A stretch of 64,000 bases of DNA from Microbacterium sp. Leaf320 (lineage in GTDB: Bacteria > Actinomycetota > Actinomycetes > Actinomycetales > Microbacteriaceae): contig NZ_LMOD01000005.1 of the NCBI RefSeq assembly GCF_001423485.1, forward strand, positions 62,001-126,000, written 5' to 3'. Within the stretch, counting starts at the first letter, position 1. Every line of letters begins with the position of its first letter. The notes beneath the pieces are model-generated. The model did not search any database. It saw only the letters and a program-made list of their open reading frames with translations, and was not told the DNA's origin. The position numbers and the translations under genes are program-made. Below, one piece after another: positions 9,162-17,806 of the stretch.

Positions 9162-10103
9162 ATGCGACGTCCGCCTCCGCTTCCCACGCCTCCCGCGGGT
9201 CTCGCGGAAGGCGAGTCCGCAGCCGGGCGACGGGCGGGCTCTCGCGGTCGCGCACGCGCTGCTGCGGGTGAGGATGGGCGCGACAATGCGGATGTCGTCG
9301 ATCTCGGGGCGTACGCAGGAGACGCGGGGGCGGCGGATGCCGAACGGCCGACGTCGACGCGCGACGTCTGGCGGGCGGCGCGCGCACGGCGCAAGGCGCT
9401 CCGTGCCGAGATCCGCCGCTTCACCCAGCGCTCACGCCGCCGACGGATCATCTGGCTGAGCGCGATCGGCGCTGTCGTCCTCCTCGTCGGGGGAACGACC
9501 GCCGCGGCGTACAGCCCACTGTTCGCGGTCGAGAAGATCACCGTGGTGGGCGCGACGACCCTGGATGCCGCAACCGTCGAAGCGGCACTGGCCGACCAGA
9601 TCGGCACCCCTCTCGCTTCGATCGACTCGAGCGCGGTCAAGGCCTCTCTGCTGGCCTTCCCGCTGATCGAGACCTATGCGCTGGAGGCGAAGCCCCCGCA
9701 CGACCTCACGGTGCGGATCGTCGAGCGCACACCCGTCGGCGTCATCCGCTCGGAGGCGGGGTACACGCTCGTCGACGCCGCGGGGGTCGCTCTCGCGACG
9801 ACGACGGACCAGCCCGCCGGACAGCCCGTGCTCGACATCGAGGGCGGCACGGACTCGGCAGCCTTCGAGAGCGCGGGTCTCGTCGTGCGGTCGGTGCCGG
9901 CCGATCTGAGGGCGATGCTCACGGGCGTGCGTGCGACGTCGCCGGATGACGTGACGCTCACGTTGAGCTCAGGTCTCACTGTGGTGTGGGGGAGCGCTGA
10001 GGACTCGCCGCTGAAGAGCGAGGCCCTTTCGAAGACGTTGATCGGGCGTCCGGACGCATCCACGATCGACGTCACTTCGCCCCACGCAGTCGTCGTCGGC
10101 TGA
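9162..10103 (+). CDS. ftsQ: Cell division protein FtsQ (POTRA domain)
   Basis: Bitopic division protein of 313 aa that bridges early and late divisome proteins. A long polar, arginine-rich N terminus (about 100 residues) precedes one membrane segment (WLSAIGAVVLLVGGTTAAAY, about residues 98-117). A POTRA domain follows (FAVEKITVVGATTLDAATVE) and then the FtsQ/DivIB domain. The extended cytoplasmic tail is common in actinobacteria. The ATG follows murC by 3 bases, with AGAGG as a ribosome site overlapping the murC end. No ddl or ftsA gene is found around it. Confidence 0.92.
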   Translation: MRRPPPLPTPPAGLAEGESAAGRRAGSRGRARAAAGEDGRDNADVVDLGAYAGDAGAADAERPTSTRDVWRAARARRKALRAEIRRFTQRSRRRRIIWLSAIGAVVLLVGGTTAAAYSPLFAVEKITVVGATTLDAATVEAALADQIGTPLASIDSSAVKASLLAFPLIETYALEAKPPHDLTVRIVERTPVGVIRSEAGYTLVDAAGVALATTTDQPAGQPVLDIEGGTDSAAFESAGLVVRSVPADLRAMLTGVRATSPDDVTLTLSSGLTVVWGSAEDSPLKSEALSKTLIGRPDASTIDVTSPHAVVVG

Positions 10104-10117
10104 GGTTTCGACGGCAA

Positions 10118-10134
10118 ACGGGCGACACGCCCGT
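10118..10134 (+). terminator. Hairpin after ftsQ, possible weak terminator
   Basis: ACGGGCG and CGCCCGT form a perfect 7-bp stem around a 3-nt loop, followed by GTCTTT. The short T run makes full termination uncertain. It lies just before the AT-richer ftsZ upstream region. Confidence 0.45.
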
Positions 10135-10179
10135 GTCTTTGCGGGTGCGCGGGGTCGCGACGCTTACCTTCGAACAAGA

Positions 10180-10279
10180 GAAACCAATACCGGGAAATAC
10201 TTTACACCTCTAGTTGAGGTTTAAGGTTCAACCCTCGGGATCTCGCCCAAAGACAGGCTCGACTATTCGGAGGCCGGCC
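10180..10279 (+). promoter_or_regulatory. ftsZ upstream control region (AT-rich, with inverted repeats)
   Basis: This stretch is clearly AT-richer than its surroundings. It holds the inverted repeat ACCTC-TAGTT-GAGGT (10206-10220) and a TAAGGT box (10222-10227) that could be a -10, with TTTACA upstream at a short spacing. A GGAGG ribosome site lies 6 nt before the ftsZ ATG. The exact promoter assignment is inference. Confidence 0.5.
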
Positions 10280-11431
10280 ATGAGCCAGAACCAGAACTAC
10301 CTCGCCGTGATCAAGGTCGTCGGCGTCGGCGGTGGCGGCGTCAACGCCGTCAACCGCATGATCGACCTCGGTCTCCGCGGAGTCGAGTTCATCGCAGTGA
10401 ACACCGACGCGCAGGCGCTGCTGATGAGCGACGCCGACGTCAAGCTCGACGTGGGCCGCGAGCTCACTCGCGGACTCGGCGCAGGAGCCGACCCCGAGGT
10501 GGGTCGCCGTGCAGCCGAGGACCACGCCGAAGAGATCGAGCAGGCGCTCACGGGCGCCGACATGGTCTTCGTGACGGCGGGTGAGGGCGGCGGAACCGGA
10601 ACCGGTGGCGCCCCCGTCGTCGCTCGCATCGCGAAGTCGATCGGCGCACTGACCATCGGTGTCGTCACCAAGCCGTTCTCCTTCGAGGGGCGTCGTCGTC
10701 AGAGCCAGGCCGAAGCCGGCGTGGTGAAGCTCAAGGAAGAGGTCGACACGCTCATCGTGGTGCCGAACGACCGCCTCCTCGAGATCAGCGATCGCGGCAT
10801 CTCGATGATCGAGGCCTTCGCCACGGCCGACCAGGTGCTCCTCGCCGGTGTGCAGGGCATCACAGACCTCATCACGACCCCGGGTCTCATCAACCTCGAC
10901 TTCGCGGACGTGAAGTCGGTCATGCAGGGCGCCGGTTCGGCGCTCATGGGAATCGGATCCGCCCGAGGCGCCGACCGCGCGATCAAGGCCGCCGAGCTGG
11001 CTGTCGAGTCGCCGCTCCTCGAGGCCAGCATCGAGGGAGCTCACGGAGTCCTGCTCTCCATTCAGGGTGGTTCGAACCTCGGCATCTTCGAGATCCACGA
11101 CGCCGCAGACCTCGTCAAGGAAGCCGCGCACCCCGAGGCGAACATCATCTTCGGTACCGTCATCGACGACACGCTCGGCGATGAGGTGCGGGTCACCGTG
11201 ATCGCCGCCGGCTTCGACAGCGGCGAGCCCTCACTGCGCCTCGACCCGATGGTCGTCACGCGTCCCGCCGCAGCGAGCACGCTCCCCGAGGTCGCTCTCT
11301 CGAACGACGAGGAGAGCAAGCCCGCCTCCGAAGCCGTCGAGGCCGAGAAGGCTCCCCAGCGCGTCACCGCCACGAGCATCGAGCCCGCGTTCGCGGATGA
11401 CGACATCGACATCCCTGAATTCCTGAAGTGA
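10280..11431 (+). CDS. ftsZ: Cell division GTPase FtsZ
   Basis: Tubulin-like GTPase (383 aa) that forms the cytokinetic Z ring. The N-terminal [16 protein letters not shown] binds nucleotide, and the tubulin signature [10 protein letters not shown] lies around residues 105-114. The conserved C-terminal tail ends [10 protein letters not shown], the site where SepF and other partners dock. I placed the start at ATG 10280 because of its GGAGG ribosome site and the canonical MSQNQNYLA beginning; reading further upstream would cross the regulatory region. The stop overlaps the start of the YggS-family gene. ftsA is absent, as usual in actinobacteria, where SepF takes over membrane tethering. Confidence 0.97.
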   Translation: MSQNQNYLAVIKVVGVGGGGVNAVNRMIDLGLRGVEFIAVNTDAQALLMSDADVKLDVGRELTRGLGAGADPEVGRRAAEDHAEEIEQALTGADMVFVTAGEGGGTGTGGAPVVARIAKSIGALTIGVVTKPFSFEGRRRQSQAEAGVVKLKEEVDTLIVVPNDRLLEISDRGISMIEAFATADQVLLAGVQGITDLITTPGLINLDFADVKSVMQGAGSALMGIGSARGADRAIKAAELAVESPLLEASIEGAHGVLLSIQGGSNLGIFEIHDAADLVKEAAHPEANIIFGTVIDDTLGDEVRVTVIAAGFDSGEPSLRLDPMVVTRPAAASTLPEVALSNDEESKPASEAVEAEKAPQRVTATSIEPAFADDDIDIPEFLK

Positions 11432-12132
11432 CCCTCGCGCAGGGCCCCGAGGAATCTGGTCTGGCCGCGCGGCTCTCGGCGATCGATGAACGGATCGCCG
11501 AGGCCGCGCGCCTGGCCGACCGTGATCCGGGTGACATCACCCGGATCGTCGTGACCAAATTCCACCCGGCATCCCTCGTGCGCGACCTGCACGCGCTGGG
11601 CGTGCGCGAGGTGGGGGAGAACCGTCAGCAGGAGCTCTCCGCGAAGGTCGGCGAGCTCGACGGCCTCGATGTCCGCTGGCACTTCATCGGGCAGGCGCAG
11701 ACCAACAAGGCCTCGGCGATCCGGCGGAGCGCGGATGCCGTGCATTCGGTCGACCGCGACAAGCTCGCCGACGCCCTGCACAGGGCTGCCGAGGGGGATG
11801 ACGTCCTCGACGTCCTCGTTCAGGTCAACCTGACGGCGGACGAGGGGCGAGGCGGTGTCGCGCCCGAGCATGCCCGCTCGCTCGCCGAGCACATCTTGAC
11901 CCTCCCGACGCTTCGTCTGCGAGGCGTGATGGCCGTGGCGCCTCTCGACGAGGAGCCCGCGTCGGCGTTCGCCCGGTTGCGCGCGATCGCCGATGGAGTG
12001 CGCGAGGTCGAGCCCGCGGCCGACTGGATCTCCGCCGGCATGACCGGTGACTTCGTCGAAGCCATCGACGCCGGTGCGACACACCTGCGGATCGGCTCCG
12101 CAATCACGGGACCCCGCCCCGACCGGGGTTAA
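11428..12132 (+). CDS. YggS/PROSC-family PLP homeostasis protein
   Basis: Alanine-racemase-fold protein (234 aa) that binds pyridoxal phosphate and buffers it in the cell. The PLP-lysine region is [13 protein letters not shown], followed by the family segment [27 protein letters not shown] and [10 protein letters not shown], with GSAITGPR near the end, are also typical. GTG overlaps the ftsZ stop (GTGA), so translation is coupled. The family sits between ftsZ and sepF in many Gram-positive genomes, though no direct role in division is established. Confidence 0.9.
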   Translation: MTLAQGPEESGLAARLSAIDERIAEAARLADRDPGDITRIVVTKFHPASLVRDLHALGVREVGENRQQELSAKVGELDGLDVRWHFIGQAQTNKASAIRRSADAVHSVDRDKLADALHRAAEGDDVLDVLVQVNLTADEGRGGVAPEHARSLAEHILTLPTLRLRGVMAVAPLDEEPASAFARLRAIADGVREVEPAADWISAGMTGDFVEAIDAGATHLRIGSAITGPRPDRG

Positions 12133-12175
12133 CCTGTGAACAGACCAACCCGACACGTTCGAACCGGAGGACACG

Positions 12176-12649
12176 ATGGGTAACCCGCTGAAGAAGACCA
12201 TGGTGTATCTCGGCCTCGCCGACGAGGAAGAGGCTTACGAGGAGCAGGCTCCGGCCCGCGCCCACCGCGAGCGTGATCGCGATCGTGACCGGGAAGAGCC
12301 CGCTCCGGCGCCCGTCACCCCGCTGCGGCGCCCCGTCGCCGTGCGCCAGCCCGCAGGAGGGGCAGTGAACGAGATCCTCACCGTGCACCCGAAGCAGTAC
12401 CGCGATGCTCAGCTCATCGCGGAGAGCTTCCGCGAAGGTGTCCCGGTCATCATCAACCTCTCGCAGATGAGCGATGCTGACGCTCGCCGTCTGATCGACT
12501 TCGCATCGGGTCTCTCGCTCGGCCTGTACGGCCGCATCGAGCGGGTCACCTCGAAGGTGTTCCTGCTCTCGCCGGAGAACATCGCGGTGTCGGGCCACGG
12601 GGGAATCGCGCACGCAGACGCTGAGTCCGCGGGCTTCGACCAGTCGTAA
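12176..12649 (+). CDS. sepF: Cell division protein SepF
   Basis: FtsZ-binding membrane anchor of 157 aa. The first residues ([16 protein letters not shown]) form the amphipathic membrane-binding helix. A charged linker rich in Arg, Asp and Glu follows (about residues 20-60). The compact SepF domain includes [20 protein letters not shown] and ends with the [10 protein letters not shown] strand. It starts with a clear GGAGG ribosome site, 43 bases after the previous stop. It stands in for FtsA as the essential membrane tether of FtsZ. Confidence 0.95.
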   Translation: MGNPLKKTMVYLGLADEEEAYEEQAPARAHRERDRDRDREEPAPAPVTPLRRPVAVRQPAGGAVNEILTVHPKQYRDAQLIAESFREGVPVIINLSQMSDADARRLIDFASGLSLGLYGRIERVTSKVFLLSPENIAVSGHGGIAHADAESAGFDQS

Positions 12650-12652
12650 ACC

Positions 12653-12952
12653 GTGGGGATCGTCGTCTCCATCGTCGCCAGCATCATCCACCTGATGCTT
12701 CTGCTGTATCTGCTGGTGCTCTTCGCTCGTCTGATCCTGGGCTACATCCCGATGTTCAATCGGGAGTGGCGGCCTAAGGGGGCGGGTCTCGTCGCAGCCG
12801 AGCTCGTCTACACGCTGACCGATCCGCCCGTCCGGTTCTTCCGGCGGATCATCCCACCCTTGAGGATCGGCTCGATCTCGCTGGATTTCGGGTTCTCGAT
12901 CACGATTCTGATCGTGCTGATCCTCATGAGCATCGTCCGCAACTTCATCTGA
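12653..12952 (+). CDS. YggT-family membrane protein
   Basis: Small protein (99 aa) with two hydrophobic segments, one near residues 3-30 and one near the C terminus (ISLDFGFSITILIVLILM). The segment FARLILGYIPMF and the PPVRFFRRIIPPLR motif match the YggT family. Start is GTG, 3 bases after the sepF stop. Precise function is unknown; in Gram-positives it is often in this position between sepF and divIVA and is thought to relate to division or membrane integrity. Confidence 0.88.
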   Translation: MGIVVSIVASIIHLMLLLYLLVLFARLILGYIPMFNREWRPKGAGLVAAELVYTLTDPPVRFFRRIIPPLRIGSISLDFGFSITILIVLILMSIVRNFI

Positions 12953-12967
12953 GGCCTGCCCGACTTC

Positions 12968-12991
12968 GACGCCGCGGAGTGTCGCGGCGTC
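12968..12991 (+). terminator. Strong hairpin between yggT and divIVA
   Basis: GACGCCGCG and CGCGGCGTC form a perfect 9-bp stem with a 6-nt loop. No T run follows. It could end or attenuate the ftsZ-yggT message before the divIVA promoter. Confidence 0.5.
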
Positions 12992-13012
12992 GCGGCTGAC
13001 AGGCTCGGGGAC

Positions 13013-13018
13013 TATGCT
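13013..13018 (+). promoter_or_regulatory. Candidate -10 box for divIVA
   Basis: TATGCT lies 88 nt before the chosen divIVA ATG, giving a leader of roughly 80 nt that carries a GAAGGAG ribosome site. A spaced -35 is not evident. Confidence 0.4.
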
Positions 13019-13106
13019 TGGCTCCCAGGTGCGCGCCCCGGGTTCGCGCCACATCACGACCACGCCATTCTCGAAACTGGCAACCGAACTCATCGAAGGA
13101 GCCACC

Positions 13107-13709
13107 ATGGCACTTACCCCGGATGACGTCGTCACCAAGCAGTTCCAGCACGTCCGCTTCAAGGACGGCTTCGACCCGGACGAGGTCGACGACTTCCTCG
13201 ACGAGATCGTCATCGAGTGGCGCAAGGCCCTCGAGGAGAACGTCGAGCTCAAGGCCAAGCTGGCCGCGTTCGAGTCCGGCGATGCGCCGGTCGCTGCTGC
13301 GGCTCCCGCAGCCGAGGCGCCCGCGCCCGTCGTCGAAGAGGCGCCCGTCGCCGCACCGGCCGAGCCCGCTCCGTCGGGTTCCGCGACCGCGACCGCCGGC
13401 ATCATCGAGCTCGCACAGCGCCTGCACGACGAGCACGTCGCCGAGGGCGAGGCCAAGCGCGCTCAGCTCATCGCCGACGCCGAGGGCGAGGTCAACCGCA
13501 TCCGCACCGAGGCCGAGGCCAAGCAGCGCGAAGAGTCGGCCCGTCTCGAGCGCGAGCGCAACACGCTCGAAGCCCGCATCACCGAGCTCCGCAACTTCGA
13601 GCGCGACTACCGCTCGCAGCTGCGCGGCTACATCGAGGGTCAGCTCCGCGACCTCGACGAGAAGTCGGCGTCGACGGACTCGACCCCGGTCTCCGCGATC
13701 GGACTGTAG
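13107..13709 (+). CDS. divIVA: Polar growth protein DivIVA (Wag31-like)
   Basis: Coiled-coil scaffold (200 aa) that gathers at negatively curved membranes and directs polar wall growth. The N-terminal domain MALTPDDVVTKQFQHVRFKDGFDPDEVDDFLDE (given here only as its start and end: residues 1-33) is the family hallmark. An Ala/Pro-rich linker spans about residues 58-95. A charged coiled coil follows up to the C terminus. ATG 13107 is chosen for its AAGGAG ribosome site and because the hallmark begins there. An in-frame ATG at 13014 would add 31 residues without family resemblance. It sits before lspA, as in many actinobacteria. Confidence 0.93.
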   Translation: MALTPDDVVTKQFQHVRFKDGFDPDEVDDFLDEIVIEWRKALEENVELKAKLAAFESGDAPVAAAAPAAEAPAPVVEEAPVAAPAEPAPSGSATATAGIIELAQRLHDEHVAEGEAKRAQLIADAEGEVNRIRTEAEAKQREESARLERERNTLEARITELRNFERDYRSQLRGYIEGQLRDLDEKSASTDSTPVSAIGL

Positions 13710-13718
13710 GTCGTCCCT

Positions 13719-14369
13719 TTGCCAGGACGCCCTGCCCTTCGTCGGTCGGCGGCTGGCGCGATCGTTGCGATTCTCGCAGCGATCGTGCTGGCCGCCGATC
13801 AGTTTGTGAAGCACCTCACCACCGAGAACCTGCCGCTGCAGGAGCCCGTCCCGGTGCTCGGTGAGTTCCTTCAGCTGTACTACGTGCGCAATCCCGGTGC
13901 GGCGTTCTCGCTCGGGTCAGACGTCACGTGGATCTTCACCATCGCGCTTGCGGTCGTCGCCGGTGTGATCGTGTGGAAGGCCCTCGGCCTGCACTCCCGG
14001 CTCTGGGCCGTCGTCCTCGGGTGCCTTCTCGGTGGAGTGCTCGGCAACCTCACGGATCGCCTCTTCCGCGATCCGGGTTTCCCCATGGGGCACGTCGTCG
14101 ACATGATCTCGATGCCGTGGATGATGCCCGCGATCTTCAACGTCGCGGACATCTTCATCGTCACGGGCATGATCTCCGTGGCGTTGCTCGTCGTCTTCGG
14201 GCTGCGTTTCGACGGCACGCGCGAACGCGACCACGCCCCTGTGGAGACGGACGAAGAGGCTGAGGCCGTCGCCATCGCCGAAGAGGCGGATGCCATGGAG
14301 CAGACGGACGCCTCACGCGCCGACAGCACGTCTCCCGATGCGCCCGCCGCTGCGTCGGACGGGCGCTGA
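13719..14369 (+). CDS. lspA: Lipoprotein signal peptidase LspA with acidic C-terminal tail
   Basis: Membrane aspartyl peptidase (216 aa) that removes signal peptides from prolipoproteins. Four hydrophobic segments are visible. The two catalytic Asp motifs are GNLTDRLF (about residue 109-116) and FNVADIF (about residue 140-146). From about residue 165 a hydrophilic tail rich in Glu, Asp and Ala extends some 50 residues beyond the usual end. The TTG start at 13719 is a best guess from position; it has only a weak AGG upstream. rluD begins 2 bases after the stop. Confidence 0.9.
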   Translation: MPGRPALRRSAAGAIVAILAAIVLAADQFVKHLTTENLPLQEPVPVLGEFLQLYYVRNPGAAFSLGSDVTWIFTIALAVVAGVIVWKALGLHSRLWAVVLGCLLGGVLGNLTDRLFRDPGFPMGHVVDMISMPWMMPAIFNVADIFIVTGMISVALLVVFGLRFDGTRERDHAPVETDEEAEAVAIAEEADAMEQTDASRADSTSPDAPAAASDGR

Positions 14370-14371
14370 GC

Positions 14372-15292
14372 GTGGAGTTCCGCTCCCTTCCCGTTCCTGA
14401 CGGGCTGGAGGGCACGCGCGTCGACGCCGCCCTGGCGAAGATGCTCGGCTTCTCCCGGACCTTCGCGGCAGATGTCGCCGCCGCCGGAGGCGTGCGTCTC
14501 GACGGCGTCACACTCGACAAGTCCGACCGTCTTCGCGGCGGCGGATGGCTCGAAGTGGAGTGGCAGCCGAAAGAGGAGCCGCGGATCATCCCGATCGCGG
14601 TACCCGAACTCGGGATCGTCTACGACGATGACGACATCGTGGTGGTCGACAAGCCCGCGGGCGTCGCCGCCCACCCGTCTGTCGGCTGGGAGGGCCCCAC
14701 GGTGGTGGGTGCTCTCGCCGCCGCAGGATTCCGCGTAGCCACGAGCGGTGCGCCCGAGCGTCAGGGCGTGGTCCATCGCCTCGACGTCGGCACCAGCGGA
14801 CTGATGGTCGTCGCCAAGAGCGAGTCCGCCTACACGGCCCTCAAGCACGCCTTCAAAGAGCGCACGGTCGAGAAGATCTACCACGCGGTCGTCCAGGGGC
14901 ACCCCGATCCGTTCACGGGCACGATCGACGCGCCGATCGGTCGGCACCCGAATCACTCGTGGAAGTTTGCTGTCGTCACCGACGGCAAGCCCTCGGTGAC
15001 CCACTACGAGACGCTCGAGGCGTTCCCCGGCGCCTCCCTCCTCGAGATCCATCTCGAGACCGGTCGCACGCACCAGATCCGCGTGCACATGGCCGCACTC
15101 CGGCATCCGTGTGTCGGCGACCCGCTCTATGGGGCGGACCCCACGCTGTCGGCGAAGCTCGGTCTCACCCGTCAATGGCTGCATGCGCACAAACTCGCGT
15201 TCACGCACCCGGCGACGGGGGAGTGGGTGCAGTTCGAGTCGGCGTATCCTGCGGACTTCGAGCACGCGCTGGCGGTTCTGCGAGGCGAGTGA
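14372..15292 (+). CDS. rluD: RluA/RluD-family 23S rRNA pseudouridine synthase
   Basis: Pseudouridine synthase of 306 aa. An N-terminal S4-like RNA-binding domain covers about residues 10-65. The catalytic motif [16 protein letters not shown] contains the nucleophile Asp138. [11 protein letters not shown] and PCVGDPLYG are further family landmarks. GTG at 14372 follows lspA by 2 bases, a gene pair conserved in many bacteria. The exact uridine positions modified cannot be read from sequence, so the gene symbol is by similarity. Confidence 0.9.
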   Translation: MEFRSLPVPDGLEGTRVDAALAKMLGFSRTFAADVAAAGGVRLDGVTLDKSDRLRGGGWLEVEWQPKEEPRIIPIAVPELGIVYDDDDIVVVDKPAGVAAHPSVGWEGPTVVGALAAAGFRVATSGAPERQGVVHRLDVGTSGLMVVAKSESAYTALKHAFKERTVEKIYHAVVQGHPDPFTGTIDAPIGRHPNHSWKFAVVTDGKPSVTHYETLEAFPGASLLEIHLETGRTHQIRVHMAALRHPCVGDPLYGADPTLSAKLGLTRQWLHAHKLAFTHPATGEWVQFESAYPADFEHALAVLRGE

Positions 15293-15377
15293 ACCACTCG
15301 GCCGGCCAGCGACGAGAACGGCACTCATGGCGTGCCCGGGGTTCACTGAGCGCCTAGGCGATGTCCGTAGGGTGGGC

Positions 15378-15383
15378 CAGACT
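15378..15383 (+). promoter_or_regulatory. Possible -10 box of a leaderless GNAT promoter
   Basis: CAGACT, one base off the recurring TAGACT, ends 6 nt before the ATG at 15390. A TAGGGT also lies at 15368-15373, giving an alternative with a short leader. Confidence 0.35.
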
Positions 15384-15389
15384 GGGCGC

Positions 15390-15989
15390 ATGAGCATCGA
15401 GGTGCAGCCGGCGACCGAGTTCGATGACGTGGCCGCTCTCGTCGGCCCGAAGAAGCCGACGTCGAACGTGTGCTTCTGCCTGAGCTATCGGATCGGCAGC
15501 AAGGAGAACAACGAGCTGCGAGGCGCCCAGCGCGCTGATCGGGTGCGTGAGCTCTGCCGTCAGGACCCGCCTCCCGGCGTGATCGCCTACCTCGACGACG
15601 AACCGGTCGGGTGGGCGGCAGTGCATCCGCGCAGCGATACGAGCTTCGCTCGGAACAGGCTGATCCCGAAGATCGACGATCTCGACGTGTGGTCACTGTG
15701 GTGCATCCGGGTCCGGCCGGGACACCGCAAGCAGGGGATCTCGCATGCGCTGATCGACGGGGCCGTGGCCCATGCGAAGAAGTGTGGAGCGCCGGCCATC
15801 GAGGGGTACCCCGTCGACAACAGGGGAGAGAAGGTGAATCTGACCATGGCGTACGTCGGCACGCGAGGGCTGTTCGAAGCAGCGGGCTTCACCAAGGTCG
15901 CAGACACCGACTCGACTCTCGACGGCTTCCCGCGGGTGCTGATGAGACTCGATCTTCGACAGGGGCGGAATCCGTCGAAGAAATCGTGA
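15390..15989 (+). CDS. GNAT-family N-acetyltransferase
   Basis: Predicted acetyltransferase of 199 aa with unknown substrate. The acetyl-CoA pyrophosphate loop is seen in IRVRPGHRKQGISHALID (about residues 104-121). A cysteine-bearing N-terminal segment SNVCFCLSYRIG lies near residue 25. ATG 15390 was chosen because the upstream frame runs backward through rluD without family resemblance. It stands alone between rluD and the ECF sigma gene. Confidence 0.8.
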   Translation: MSIEVQPATEFDDVAALVGPKKPTSNVCFCLSYRIGSKENNELRGAQRADRVRELCRQDPPPGVIAYLDDEPVGWAAVHPRSDTSFARNRLIPKIDDLDVWSLWCIRVRPGHRKQGISHALIDGAVAHAKKCGAPAIEGYPVDNRGEKVNLTMAYVGTRGLFEAAGFTKVADTDSTLDGFPRVLMRLDLRQGRNPSKKS

Positions 15990-16020
15990 ACCGAGCCGCG
16001 GGTCAGAGGCAATACACAGT

Positions 16021-16608
16021 GTGAGCACAGACAGTGAGATCATCCGCCGGTCGCTGGATCATCCGTCGGCCTTCGCCGAGCTGTTCGACCGGCACGCTCG
16101 CGCGGTGAACGCCTTCGCGACTTATCGCATCGGTCGGCATGCCGCCGAAGACGTGCTCAGCGAGACCTTCCTCGTGGCCTTCCGCCGCAGGGCGGACTTC
16201 GACCTGACGAAGGACTCGGCCTCGCCGTGGCTGCTCGGAATTGCCGCCACGCTGATCCGCCGGCATCGAGTGGTCGAGGCGAAGCACTGGCGATCGTTCG
16301 CTGCAGTGGCCTCCGGTGAGGGGCACGCGACGCTCGGCGGGCTGGAGGACGCGATGAGGCGCGTCGACGCGGAGCGTGAAGTACGTGCCCTCAGAGAGCG
16401 GATCGCGGCGCTCGCCCCGAAGGATCGGGAGACGCTGCTTCTGTACGCCTGGCAGGGGCTGAGCTATGACCAGATCGCGGAGGTGCTCTCGGTGCCTGTC
16501 GGCACCGTGCGTTCGCGGCTGAACAGGGTCCGCAAGAAGTTGGATCCTCAGCGGAGGATCCAGGCATTCGAGAAGCAGCAGGGAGGAGAAGTCCATGGAC
16601 GTGTTTGA
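16021..16608 (+). CDS. ECF-type RNA polymerase sigma factor
   Basis: Small sigma-70 family protein (195 aa) with region 2 (FAELFDRHARAVNAFATYR, then DVLSETFLVAFRRR) and region 4 (LLYAWQGLSYDQIAEVL with VPVGTVRSRLNRVRKKL). Regions 1 and 3 are missing, as in ECF factors. The GTG at 16021 has a weak AGAGG about 11 nt upstream. The next gene overlaps it by 14 bases and encodes a single-pass membrane protein, the usual arrangement of a sigma factor with its regulator. The signal sensed and the target promoters are not visible. Confidence 0.88.
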   Translation: MSTDSEIIRRSLDHPSAFAELFDRHARAVNAFATYRIGRHAAEDVLSETFLVAFRRRADFDLTKDSASPWLLGIAATLIRRHRVVEAKHWRSFAAVASGEGHATLGGLEDAMRRVDAEREVRALRERIAALAPKDRETLLLYAWQGLSYDQIAEVLSVPVGTVRSRLNRVRKKLDPQRRIQAFEKQQGGEVHGRV

Positions 16609-17731
16609 AAGGGTCCAGCAGACGAGGCCCGTGAACGAGGCCGACGAACTCGATCTCGGCTCCGCCCGCGCGCGGCTGATGAGCGCGATCGAGGCCGAGC
16701 GGCGGACGGTGAGGCCTCGGGAGTCACGGCGGCCATGGATCATCGCTGGTGGGCTCGCGGGGGCGGCCGCCGCCGTCACGGTCGGTGTTCTCGTGGTGAA
16801 CGGGTTGACGAGTCCCGCGCCGACGATCGAGGCGTTCCCGACGCGGGAGCCCGGGAGTCTTCTCGTCCCCACGTCCTCACCGGAGCCGCCGACGGCGGAG
16901 ACGTCAGCCGAGGTGTTGCGCGGTGCGGCGGTGGCCGCGGCCGAGTTCGTGCCTCCGATACTCGCGCCCGGCCAGTATCTCCGTCGTGAGTGGACGGCAG
17001 AGGAGCTGTATGTGTATGAAGACGCCTTCGGTTCGTGGGCTACGCCTGGATGGGGAGGCTCGCGGGAGACCGCGACGAGCGCGTGGGTGGTGGGCGCGCG
17101 CGGGACGCAGTACATCCCTGCTGATCTGGCGGACCAATGGTACGGGTCGATGGATCAAAGGGAGCTCGTATCGAGCTTCGGCGACAGCGCGGAAGTCGAG
17201 GCTGGAGCTCAGGTGCTCCCGGGGATGCTCGGATCGACCCCTCAGATCGAGCCCTACGACGTCTTCGCGCCGTGGCCCGTCGGCGGCGCGAGCGATCTCG
17301 CTTCCTTCTTCGGCGCGATGCCCGACGACCCGGAGGAGATGGTGAGCTGGGTTCGGAATCAGGTGGAGCCGGACCGACCGGGAGGGGAGGACTTCAAGGT
17401 CGGCTGGACCCTCATCGGTCTGCTCTCGTACAACGCGGGTCCGCCGGATGTCCGGGCCACGATGTACCGGGCACTCAGTCTGCTCCCGGGCGCCACGGTC
17501 GGCGAGGAACAGGCGGGAGGAGCGCGTACCCTCACGTTCGACTCTCGTTTCGGGTGGGCGTCTGATCCCTCTGACTCGTCCTTGACGCGGTTCACGGTGA
17601 CCATCGACATGGCGACCGGCGACATCAGGGAGACGACGTACACGTCGGATGTCGGTGAGGGCGTCATCCCAGCCGAGGTCCCGGATTCTCGCACGATGTA
17701 CACGGTCAGCGTGGTGGATGGGCTCCCGTGA
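16595..17731 (+). CDS. Single-pass membrane protein paired with ECF sigma (CU044_5270-like)
   Basis: Protein of 378 aa with about 46 cytoplasmic residues, one membrane segment (WIIAGGLAGAAAAVTVGVLVV, about residues 47-67) and an extracytoplasmic domain of about 300 residues. No zinc-binding HxxxCxxC anti-sigma motif is present. The layout resembles the CU044_5270 family found beside actinobacterial ECF genes. It overlaps the sigma gene by 14 bases. I infer an anti-sigma or signal-sensing role; no enzymatic motif was recognised. Confidence 0.65.
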   Translation: MDVFERVQQTRPVNEADELDLGSARARLMSAIEAERRTVRPRESRRPWIIAGGLAGAAAAVTVGVLVVNGLTSPAPTIEAFPTREPGSLLVPTSSPEPPTAETSAEVLRGAAVAAAEFVPPILAPGQYLRREWTAEELYVYEDAFGSWATPGWGGSRETATSAWVVGARGTQYIPADLADQWYGSMDQRELVSSFGDSAEVEAGAQVLPGMLGSTPQIEPYDVFAPWPVGGASDLASFFGAMPDDPEEMVSWVRNQVEPDRPGGEDFKVGWTLIGLLSYNAGPPDVRATMYRALSLLPGATVGEEQAGGARTLTFDSRFGWASDPSDSSLTRFTVTIDMATGDIRETTYTSDVGEGVIPAEVPDSRTMYTVSVVDGLP

Positions 17732-17739
17732 TGACGATG

Positions 17740-17783
17740 CCGACATCGGGTCGGGCGGCAGACACGCCGGCGCCCGATGTCGG
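17740..17783 (+). terminator. Hairpin terminator between the ECF operon and dnaE
   Basis: CCGACATCGGG (17740-17750) pairs perfectly with CCCGATGTCGG (17773-17783). The 22-nt loop can form a small inner CGGC/GCCG stem. No T run follows. It fills the short gap before the dnaE promoter. Confidence 0.6.
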
Positions 17784-17793
17784 ACGCCGAAAG

Positions 17794-17799
17794 TAGACT
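17794..17799 (+). promoter_or_regulatory. -10 box of a probable leaderless dnaE promoter
   Basis: TAGACT ends 7 nt before the ATG of dnaE, with no ribosome site in between. Confidence 0.6.
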
Positions 17800-17806
17800 C
17801 GAAGGC

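Noticed and set aside
13014-13106. In-frame ATG that would extend DivIVA by 31 residues
   Set aside because: The extension has no family resemblance and would place the TATGCT promoter box across the start. ATG 13107 has a good ribosome site.
15288-15347. Inverted repeat AGTGAACC / GGTTCACT around the rluD stop
   Set aside because: The arms are 8 bp and 44 bases apart, without a T run. A chance match or a weak long hairpin cannot be told apart, so no terminator is called.
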